This document shows positions 57,198 through 64,000 of a DNA stretch of 64,000 bases, in pieces. Both the position numbers and the translations under genes were made by a program. Under the pieces are notes generated by a model. It was not told the DNA's origin and ran no database searches. It saw only the letters and a list, made by a program, of their open reading frames with translations. The DNA is taken from the NCBI RefSeq assembly GCF_029963765.1, contig NZ_JALBYU010000004.1, forward strand, positions 124,001 through 188,000, given 5' to 3'. Every line of letters begins with the position of its first letter. The first letter of the stretch is position 1. This DNA is from Pseudomonas sp. UYIF39 (GTDB lineage Bacteria > Pseudomonadota > Gammaproteobacteria > Pseudomonadales > Pseudomonadaceae).

Positions 57198-58799
57198 ATG
57201 CGCCATACCTTGGTTTTATCCGCATTGCTGGGCACTGGCCTGTTGGCCGCCACTTCCATCAGCCAGGCCGCCAATAACAGCCTGGTGTTCTGCTCCGAAG
57301 GCAGCCCTGCTGGCTTCGACACCGCGCAGTACACGACCGCGACCGACAATGACGCCGCCGAGCCGTTGTACAACCGACTGGCAGAGTTCGAAAAAGGCGC
57401 CACCAACGTCGTACCGGGCCTGGCCACTCGCTGGGATATTTCCGAGGACGGTCTCAAGTACACTTTTCACCTACGCGAAGGGGTGAAATTTCACACAACC
57501 AAATACTTCACGCCGACCCGTGATTTCAACGCCGATGACGTGCTGTTCACGTTCAATCGCATGCTCGATCCACAGCAACCTTTCCGTAAGGCTTATCCGA
57601 CCGAGTTCCCGTATTTCAACGGAATGAGCCTGAACAAGAACATCGCCAAGGTCGAAAAGACCGGGCCGCTGACCGTGGTCATGACGCTCAACAGCGTAGA
57701 CGCCGCGTTCATCCAGAACATCGCCATGAGCTTCGCCGCCATCCTGTCCGCTGAATACGCCGACAAACTGCTGGCCGAAGGCAAGCCGAGCGACATCAAC
57801 CAGAAGCCGATCGGCACTGGCCCGTTCGCTTTCAAGAGCTACCAGAAAGATTCCAACATCCGCTACACCGGCAACAAACAGTACTGGGACCCGAGCCGGG
57901 TCAAGCTCGACAACCTGATCTTCTCGATCAACACCGACGCTTCGGTGCGGGTGCAGAAGCTCAAGGCCAATGAGTGCCAGATCACCCTGAGCCCGCGCCC
58001 CGCCGACGTACCCGCGCTGAAGAACGACCCGGCACTCAAGCTCATCGAGAAGCCCGGTTTCAACCTGGGCTACATCGCCTACAACGTGCGCCACAAGCCT
58101 TTCGACCAGCTCGAAGTGCGCCAGGCGCTGGACATGGCGGTGAACAAGCAAGGGATTCTCAACGCCGTCTATCAGGGTGCCGGTCAACTGGCGGTCAACG
58201 CCATGCCACCGACCCAATGGTCCTACGACGAGACCATTAAAGACGCCGCCTACAACCCGGAAAAAGCCAAGGAATTGCTCAAGGCTGCCGGCGTGAAGGA
58301 AGGCACCGAAGTTACTTTGTGGGCGATGCCCGTTCAGCGTCCTTACAACCCGAACGCCAAGTTGATGGCCGAAATGCTCCAGGCTGACTGGGCAAAAATC
58401 GGCCTCAAAGTGAAGATCGTCAGCTACGAATGGGGCGAGTACATCAAGCGCACCAAGAATGGCGAGCATGACGTCAGCCTGATTGGCTGGACCGGTGACA
58501 ACGGGGACCCGGACAACTGGCTCGGCACGCTTTACAGCTGCGACGCCATTGGCGGCAACAACTACTCCATGTGGTGCGATCCGGCTTACGACAAGCTGAT
58601 CAAGCAGGCCAAGGTCGTCACCGACCGCGACCAGCGCACCGTGCTCTACAAACAGGCGCAGCAGTACCTCAAGCAGCAGGTACCGATTACGCCAGTCGCC
58701 CATTCGACGGTTAACCAGCCGTTGAGCGCCAAAATCGAAGGATTCAAGGTGAGTCCTTTCGGTCGTAACGTGTTCTCGGGCGTCAGCATAGAAAAATAA
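57198..58799 (+). CDS. Dipeptide ABC transporter substrate-binding protein (2)
   Basis: 533-residue paralogue of the gene before it. Signal peptide HTLVLSALLGTGLLAATSISQAA, then NNSLVFCSEGSPAGFDTAQYTTATDNDAAEPLYNRL. Much of the C-terminal half is nearly the same (AGQLAVNAMPPTQWSYDETIKDAAYNPEKAKELLKAAGVKEGTE). It keeps IGWTGDNGDPDNWLGTLYSCD. The pair looks like a tandem duplication with later divergence. AAAAGGGAG lies before the ATG. The 267-bp gap before it has no gene. Confidence 0.92.
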   Translation: MRHTLVLSALLGTGLLAATSISQAANNSLVFCSEGSPAGFDTAQYTTATDNDAAEPLYNRLAEFEKGATNVVPGLATRWDISEDGLKYTFHLREGVKFHTTKYFTPTRDFNADDVLFTFNRMLDPQQPFRKAYPTEFPYFNGMSLNKNIAKVEKTGPLTVVMTLNSVDAAFIQNIAMSFAAILSAEYADKLLAEGKPSDINQKPIGTGPFAFKSYQKDSNIRYTGNKQYWDPSRVKLDNLIFSINTDASVRVQKLKANECQITLSPRPADVPALKNDPALKLIEKPGFNLGYIAYNVRHKPFDQLEVRQALDMAVNKQGILNAVYQGAGQLAVNAMPPTQWSYDETIKDAAYNPEKAKELLKAAGVKEGTEVTLWAMPVQRPYNPNAKLMAEMLQADWAKIGLKVKIVSYEWGEYIKRTKNGEHDVSLIGWTGDNGDPDNWLGTLYSCDAIGGNNYSMWCDPAYDKLIKQAKVVTDRDQRTVLYKQAQQYLKQQVPITPVAHSTVNQPLSAKIEGFKVSPFGRNVFSGVSIEK

Positions 58800-58820
58800 C
58801 CGATTAGCCAAAAACGCTGG

Positions 58821-58835
58821 GGGCGCATTGCGCCC
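58821..58835. terminator. Short hairpin after binding protein 2
   Basis: GGGCGC-ATT-GCGCCC, 21 bp after the stop codon. No T run follows. Weak terminator or mRNA end-stabiliser. Confidence 0.35.
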
Positions 58836-58970
58836 TCACGCAAGCGTATTGCCGTAATTCGCCAATCAGTCCCACAGCAAACGTTTGCGATGCCTTGAAT
58901 GTTCTAAACCAAATAGTCGGATCACCAAAAAAGACCGGCATTAAAAAAAGAAAGAAAGGAGCTTCACCCC

Positions 58971-60383
58971 ATGAAACTGAGTAGCACCGCGTTACTGGCC
59001 TTGGCCATCAGCAGCGTAACCGCCTCGGCGTACGCAGAAACCCAAAGCCAGGAATTCACCCCGGTGACGGTCAACACCAAAAGTGCACAAGCTGATGCAA
59101 AAGGCTTCGTCGAAGGTCAATCCATCTCCGGCACCACGCGCAACTGGTACGCCAACGAACAACTGCACCGTGGCGGCAAGTTCACTTACCGCAAAGACGG
59201 TGTAGCCACCCCGACTGATCGTCGTATCAACTGGGTTCAAGGCACCATCGTCAAATACAACTCGGGCTTCACCGAAGGCACCGTGGGTTTCAGCACTGAA
59301 GTGGCGGCCTACAACGCAGTCGCGCTGGGGCGTGATCGCGAGAACCTGGCCTCCAACAACGGTGGCGCACCGACCACTCGTCCTGGCGCGGGCAACAACC
59401 GTACCCTGACCAAGGAAGGCGGCGACGCTCAAGGTCAGTGGAGCAAACTGGGCCTGGCCAACGTCAAGGCGCGCGTCTCCAACACCACGCTGACTGCCGG
59501 CCGCATGAACTTCAGCAGCCCGCAGGTTGATGTAATCGGTAACCGTGCACTGCCTTCGAGCTTCCAGGGCGTCGCGGTCCACAGCGAAGAACTGAACAAC
59601 CTGGCCTTCGACTTGGGCACCTTCGACCGCAACTCACCGCGTACCGAAGAGAGCCTGCGCAAGTTCCGTTCCGAATACGGCACCAGCAGCGCCGAAGCCG
59701 ACCACGTGAACACCGGCGGTATCACCTACCAGCCATTCGCCAGCCTGACCACCAGCCTCTGGGGCACCCAGGCTGAAGACCTGTGGAACCAGTACTACTT
59801 CGGCGCCTCCCACGTACTGGGTGATAGCCAGGTCGTGAGCCTGACCACCGGCCTGAACTACTACAAAACCGTCGACGAAGGTAAAAAGCTGCTGGGCAAA
59901 ATCGACAACCAAGCCGGCTCCCTGTCGTTCGGCCTGACTCACCAGGCCCACAGCCTGACCTTCTCGTACCAGGAAATTAACGGTAACGAGTACTTCGACT
60001 ACCTGCACGAAACCAACGGCATCTACCTGGCCAACTCCCTGCTGTCGGACTTCAACGGCCCGAACGAGAAGTCCTTCCAAGTGGCCTACGGTCTGAACAT
60101 GGCCGAGTACGGCGTGCCAGGCTTGAAGTTCAACATCTACCAGGCGCGTGGCTGGGGCATCGACGGTACTCACTACACCGGTACCGCCTATGACGTGAAA
60201 AACATGGACGGCGAAACCCACTACGAATACGGCATCGGTTCTACGTACGCCATACAGAGCGGCCCACTCAAGGCCACCACTGTTCGCGCGACCTACACCG
60301 CTCACCGCGCCAGTGAAAACCAGGGTGATGGCAGCATCAACGAGTTCCGTCTCGTGACCACCATCCCGTTCAACATTCTGTAA
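58971..60383 (+). CDS. opdP: OprD-family outer-membrane porin (OpdP-like)
   Basis: 470 residues: signal peptide LSSTALLALAISSVTASAYA, then the OprD family barrel (FVEGQSISGTTRNWYANEQLHR, INWVQGTIVKYNSGFTEGTVGFSTEVAAYNAVAL, NVKARVSNTTLTAGRMNFSSPQVD, and a C-terminal strand ending in VTTIPFNIL). It lies between two dipeptide-binding protein genes, exactly as opdP (PA4501) does in P. aeruginosa, where it takes up Gly-Glu and related peptides. AAGGAG at good spacing before the ATG. Confidence 0.87.
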   Translation: MKLSSTALLALAISSVTASAYAETQSQEFTPVTVNTKSAQADAKGFVEGQSISGTTRNWYANEQLHRGGKFTYRKDGVATPTDRRINWVQGTIVKYNSGFTEGTVGFSTEVAAYNAVALGRDRENLASNNGGAPTTRPGAGNNRTLTKEGGDAQGQWSKLGLANVKARVSNTTLTAGRMNFSSPQVDVIGNRALPSSFQGVAVHSEELNNLAFDLGTFDRNSPRTEESLRKFRSEYGTSSAEADHVNTGGITYQPFASLTTSLWGTQAEDLWNQYYFGASHVLGDSQVVSLTTGLNYYKTVDEGKKLLGKIDNQAGSLSFGLTHQAHSLTFSYQEINGNEYFDYLHETNGIYLANSLLSDFNGPNEKSFQVAYGLNMAEYGVPGLKFNIYQARGWGIDGTHYTGTAYDVKNMDGETHYEYGIGSTYAIQSGPLKATTVRATYTAHRASENQGDGSINEFRLVTTIPFNIL

Positions 60384-60390
60384 TGCACCT

Positions 60391-60433
60391 GCCGAACGGC
60401 TGATTCAGTGACGAATCGGTCGTTCGGCTTTTA
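60391..60433 (+). terminator. Terminator after the porin gene
   Basis: GCCGAACG pairs with CGTTCGGC and an inner GATTC pairs with GAATC; TTTTAT follows. Lies 8 bp after the porin stop and 30 bp before binding protein 3. Confidence 0.75.
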
Positions 60434-60463
60434 TCCTTCTAACCGATTGCAGAGGGTTCTTTG

Positions 60464-62059
60464 ATGAAAATGCTTCCCCTACGTGCGGCCATCGCGGCCG
60501 CGCTGCTGAGTGTCGCTGTTGGCGTCTCGGCCAAACCCCTGGTGGTTTGCACCGAAGCCAGTCCGGAAGGCTTCGACATGGTCCAGTACACGACTGCAGT
60601 CACCGCCGATGCAGTGGCCGAAACCATCTTCAATCGTCTGGCGGACTTCAAGCCCGGCACCACTGAAGTGATACCCGCACTGGCCGACTCCTGGGACATC
60701 AGCGAGGACGGTCTGACCTACACGTTCCACCTGCGCAAAGGCGTCAAGTTCCACACCACCGAATACTTCAAGCCGACCCGCGACATGAACGCCGACGACG
60801 TGGTCTGGAGCTTCCAGCGTCAGTTGGACCCGAATCACCCGTGGCACAAACTGTCGAGCGTGGGCTTCCCGTACTTTGAAAGCATGGGCTTCAAGGAACT
60901 GCTCAAAAGTGTCGAGAAGATCGACGACAACACGGTCACCTTCACCCTGACCCGCCGCGAAGCTCCGTTCCTGGCCGACATCGCCATGGCCTTCTCCTCG
61001 ATCTACTCCGCCGAGTACGCCGACCAGTTGCTCAAGGCCAACAAGACCGGCGACCTGAACAACAAGCCTGTCGGCACCGGCCCGTTTGTTTTCCAGCGTT
61101 ACAACAAGGACGCTCAAGTCCGCTTTAAGGCCAACCCGGATTACTTCCGTGGCAAGCCACCGGCTGATTCGCTGATCCTGGCCATCGCCACCGACAACAA
61201 CGTGCGCTTGCAAAAACTGAAAGCCAACGAGTGCCAGATTGCGCTGTATCCCAAGCCTGATGACATTCCGAGCATCAAGAAAGACGCCAAGCTGAGTGTC
61301 GATGAACTGAACGCGATGACCGTCTCGTACATCGCCATGAACACTTCGCACAAGTACATGAGTGATGTAAGGGTCCGTAAAGCCATCGATATCGCCTTCG
61401 ACAAGGCCGCATACGTCAACGCGCTGTTCGGCAAAGGCAATGCGACCGTGGCGGTCAATCCGTACCCGGACACCTTGCTGGGCTACAACCACGACCTGAA
61501 GAATCCGCCACGTGATCTGGACAAGGCTCGCGCCTTGCTCAAGGAAGCCGGCGTACCGGAAGGCACCACATTCACTCTGTTCACCCGTAACGGCGGCGGT
61601 CCAACCAACCCGAACCCGATGCTCGGCGCACAGATGATGCAGGCCGACCTGGCCAAGGTCGGGATCAAGGTCGATATTCGCGTCATGGAATGGGGCGAAA
61701 TGCTCAAACGCGCGAAAAACGGCGAACACGACATGGTGTCTGCCGGATGGGCGGGAGATAACGGCGACCCGGATAACTTCCTGACGCCTATGCTCAGTTG
61801 CGAGGCCGCCAAAAACGGCGAAAATTACGCGCGCTGGTGCAATGAAAAGTTCCAGGCGCTGATCGATGAAGCTCGGGCTAAAGTAAACCCGACGGAACGT
61901 GCAGCGCTCTACGAGCAAGCCCAGGAGGTTTTCAATCAGGACCAGCCATGGATCAGCATGGCGCACACCCGTATGTTCACTGCAATGCGCAACAACGTAG
62001 AGGGCTATCACATTAGCCCACTCACCACTAATAACTTCGCCACCACCCAGGTGAAGTAG
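60464..62059 (+). CDS. Dipeptide ABC transporter substrate-binding protein (3)
   Basis: 531 residues, more divergent than the first two. Signal peptide MLPLRAAIAAALLSVAVGVSA, then KPLVVCTEASPEGFDMVQYTTAVTADAVAETIFNRLADF. The peptide pocket region reads VSAGWAGDNGDPDNFLTPMLSCEAAK, with Phe-Leu where the others have Trp-Leu, which suggests a different side-chain preference. Start is the ATG at 60464. It lies just before dppB and is probably the binding protein of the main transport operon. Confidence 0.92.
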   Translation: MKMLPLRAAIAAALLSVAVGVSAKPLVVCTEASPEGFDMVQYTTAVTADAVAETIFNRLADFKPGTTEVIPALADSWDISEDGLTYTFHLRKGVKFHTTEYFKPTRDMNADDVVWSFQRQLDPNHPWHKLSSVGFPYFESMGFKELLKSVEKIDDNTVTFTLTRREAPFLADIAMAFSSIYSAEYADQLLKANKTGDLNNKPVGTGPFVFQRYNKDAQVRFKANPDYFRGKPPADSLILAIATDNNVRLQKLKANECQIALYPKPDDIPSIKKDAKLSVDELNAMTVSYIAMNTSHKYMSDVRVRKAIDIAFDKAAYVNALFGKGNATVAVNPYPDTLLGYNHDLKNPPRDLDKARALLKEAGVPEGTTFTLFTRNGGGPTNPNPMLGAQMMQADLAKVGIKVDIRVMEWGEMLKRAKNGEHDMVSAGWAGDNGDPDNFLTPMLSCEAAKNGENYARWCNEKFQALIDEARAKVNPTERAALYEQAQEVFNQDQPWISMAHTRMFTAMRNNVEGYHISPLTTNNFATTQVK

Positions 62060-62073
62060 ATAAGAAAACTCCC

Positions 62074-62097
62074 GGCGTCCCTGACCCCAGGGACGCC
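62074..62097. terminator. Hairpin between binding protein 3 and dppB
   Basis: Perfect 10-bp stem GGCGTCCCTG/CAGGGACGCC, loop ACCC, no T run. Such hairpins between a binding-protein gene and its permease often protect the upstream mRNA and give more binding protein than permease. Confidence 0.55.
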
Positions 62098-62133
62098 AGG
62101 CACGCCTAACCGGCTGATGAGGTACCACACAAG

Positions 62134-63144
62134 ATGTTTAGTTTTATTGCCCGCCGATTGGGGTTATTGATCCCCACGTTCTTCGGCATCACCTTGCTGA
62201 CTTTCGCGTTGATTCGCATGATTCCAGGCGACCCCGTGGAAGTGATGATGGGCGAACGTCGAGTCGACCCCGAAATGCACGCTCAGGCAATGGAACGCCT
62301 AGGTCTGAACAAACCCCTGTATGCCCAATACCTGGATTACGTCGGCAAGTTGGCCCATGGCGACCTTGGCGAATCCCTGCGTACCCGTGAAAGCGTCTGG
62401 ACCGAATTCACGTCTCTATTCCCCGCGACCCTGGAACTGTCCATGGCCGCCCTGTTATTCGCCGGCATCCTGGGCCTCCTGGCCGGGGTGATCGCGGCAC
62501 TCAAGCGAGGATCCCTGTTCGACCATGGGGTGATGGGCATCTCCCTGGCGGGATATTCAATGCCGATCTTCTGGTGGGGCCTGATCCTGATCATGTTCTT
62601 CTCGGTATCCCTGGGCTGGACCCCGGTGTCCGGGCGGATCGACCTGCTCTATGACATCGAGCCGCGCACCGGTTTCATGCTCATCGACACGCTGCTGGCC
62701 GATGAAGTCGGTGCGTTCTTCGATGCCCTGCACCACCTGATCCTGCCGGCCATTGTGCTCGGCACGATTCCGCTGGCGGTGATCGCGCGGATGACCCGTT
62801 CTTCGATGCTCGAAGTGCTGCGTGAAGACTACATCCGTACCGCCCGCGCCAAAGGCCTGTCGCCGGCGCGCGTGGTGTTCGTCCACGGCCTGCGCAACGC
62901 GCTGATTCCGGTACTGACCGTGGTCGGCCTGCAAGTCGGCACATTGCTGGCCGGTGCGGTCCTGACCGAAACCATCTTCTCCTGGCCCGGCATCGGCAAA
63001 TGGCTGATCGAAGCCATTGGCGCACGGGACTATCCCGTGGTGCAAAACGGCATCCTGTTAATCGCCTGCCTGGTGATTCTGGTCAACTTCGTAGTGGACA
63101 TCCTCTACGGCTTTGCCAACCCACGCATTCGTCACCAGCGCTGA
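62134..63144 (+). CDS. dppB: Dipeptide ABC transporter permease DppB
   Basis: 336-residue inner-membrane permease with about six helices. N-terminus FSFIARRLGLLIPTFFGITLLTFALIRMIPGDPV is the DppB/OppB hallmark; the EAA loop, which docks the ATPase, is DYIRTARAKGLSPARVVFVHGLRNALIPVLTV near residue 230. Followed by dppC after 7 bp. Confidence 0.96.
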   Translation: MFSFIARRLGLLIPTFFGITLLTFALIRMIPGDPVEVMMGERRVDPEMHAQAMERLGLNKPLYAQYLDYVGKLAHGDLGESLRTRESVWTEFTSLFPATLELSMAALLFAGILGLLAGVIAALKRGSLFDHGVMGISLAGYSMPIFWWGLILIMFFSVSLGWTPVSGRIDLLYDIEPRTGFMLIDTLLADEVGAFFDALHHLILPAIVLGTIPLAVIARMTRSSMLEVLREDYIRTARAKGLSPARVVFVHGLRNALIPVLTVVGLQVGTLLAGAVLTETIFSWPGIGKWLIEAIGARDYPVVQNGILLIACLVILVNFVVDILYGFANPRIRHQR

Positions 63145-63151
63145 GATCATT

Positions 63152-64000
63152 ATGACCATGACCACTTCAATTCCAGCGGTAGCAGTCGATCAAAGCCTGC
63201 TGTATCCGTCCCCCTACAAAGAATTCTGGCAAGCATTCTCCAAGAACAAAGGCGCCGTCGCCGGCCTGCTGTTCATGCTGCTGGTAATTTTCTGCGCCCT
63301 GTTCGCCCCATGGGTCGCGCCGCATAACCCGAGCGAGCAGTACCGTGACTTCCTGCTGACCCCGCCGTCCTGGCTGGAAGGTGGGCAACTCCAGTTCCTG
63401 CTCGGCACCGATGAACTGGGTCGCGACCTGCTGTCGCGGCTGATCCACGGTTCGCGCCTGTCCCTGCTGATCGGCTTGTCGTCGGTGGTGATGTCGCTGA
63501 TTCCGGGCATCCTTTTGGGTCTGTTCGCCGGATTCTTCCCGCGCTTGCTCGGCCCGACCATCATGCGTCTGATGGACATCATGCTGGCCCTGCCGTCCCT
63601 GCTGCTGGCGGTGGCAATTGTCGCCATCCTCGGCCCTGGCCTGATCAACACCATTATTGCCATCGCCGTGGTTTCGTTGCCGTCCTATGTTCGTCTGACC
63701 CGCGCCGCGGTGATGGGCGAATTGAACCGCGACTACGTGACCGCCGCGCGCCTGGCCGGTGCCACGCTGCCACGCCTGATGTTCGTCACCGTGCTGCCCA
63801 ACTGCATGGCGCCGCTGATCGTTCAGGCGACCTTGAGCTTCTCCTCGGCAATTCTCGATGCCGCCGCACTGGGTTTCCTCGGCCTTGGCGTTCAACCGCC
63901 AACCCCTGAGTGGGGCACCATGCTGGCCTCGGCTCGCGACTACATCGAACGCGCCTGGTGGGTCGTCAGTCTGCCTGGTTTGACCATTTTGCTCAGCGTG
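63152..64000 (+). CDS. dppC: Dipeptide ABC transporter permease DppC (partial)
   Basis: 283 codons are present with no stop; the C-terminus (about 20 residues) is cut by the window edge. ATG at 63152, with a second ATG two codons on. The N-terminus reads YKEFWQAFSKNKGAVAGLLFMLLVIFCALFAPW, followed by LLGTDELGRDLLSRLIHGSRLSLLIGL, both DppC-type. The EAA loop is DYVTAARLAGATLPRLMFVTVLPNCMAPLIV. dppD and dppF ATPases are expected just outside. Confidence 0.95.
   Translation, partial: MTMTTSIPAVAVDQSLLYPSPYKEFWQAFSKNKGAVAGLLFMLLVIFCALFAPWVAPHNPSEQYRDFLLTPPSWLEGGQLQFLLGTDELGRDLLSRLIHGSRLSLLIGLSSVVMSLIPGILLGLFAGFFPRLLGPTIMRLMDIMLALPSLLLAVAIVAILGPGLINTIIAIAVVSLPSYVRLTRAAVMGELNRDYVTAARLAGATLPRLMFVTVLPNCMAPLIVQATLSFSSAILDAAALGFLGLGVQPPTPEWGTMLASARDYIERAWWVVSLPGLTILLSV

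Overview
The window is chromosomal DNA from a Pseudomonas of the fluorescens group. It is GC-rich and tightly packed. From cysD to rlpA, and again from roxR to dppC, the gene order matches what I recall of the P. aeruginosa PA4443-PA4504 region. I see no tRNA, rRNA, insertion sequence, integrase or CRISPR array.

Layout. (1) 1-7500: the 5' part of cysD, a Nif3-family gene, the envelope-stress protease gene algW, then hisC, hisD, hisG and murA on the minus strand. (2) 7500-14530: an envelope-lipid block. ibaG lies next to mlaFEDCB (phospholipid traffic), and kdsD-kdsC-lptC-lptA-lptB (Kdo synthesis and LPS export) run the other way. (3) 14700-18220: rpoN with hpf, ptsN, rapZ and ptsO, the sigma-54 and nitrogen-PTS cluster. 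(4) 18230-21640: a ZIP transporter, sodA, a small conserved gene and a fumC-type fumarase whose N-terminus is replaced by a FagA-like sequence. (5) 21770-35010: pmbA, darP, tldD, a nitrilase-fold amidase, yhdP, rng, maf and mreDCB. (6) 35220-38950: gatCAB and a small RlpA-family lipoprotein, separated by an abnormal poly-G/poly-C stretch.

(7) 39000-51840 is the variable part. It holds a cation antiporter, a CMD-family protein, an AEC carrier, a galactarate/glucarate catabolic cluster (garD, MFS permease, dioxovalerate dehydrogenase, kdgD), its likely GntR regulator, and an SbmA-like ABC exporter. Between kdgD and the regulator lies a three-gene cassette. Its first gene resembles the zinc phospholipase C PlcB and has a near-consensus LexA box placed just after a good sigma-70 promoter. 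(8) 51940-64000: roxR/roxS, a SIMPL-domain protein, then a dipeptide-uptake locus with three periplasmic binding proteins, an OprD-family porin, dppB and a dppC cut by the window end.

The most interesting observations are the SOS-type control of the phospholipase-like cassette, the FagA-FumC chimera under a possible Fur site, the poly-G/poly-C junction (probably an assembly artefact inside a REP-like palindrome), a likely ATT start codon for mreC, and a candidate operator shared by kdgD and the gntR gene.
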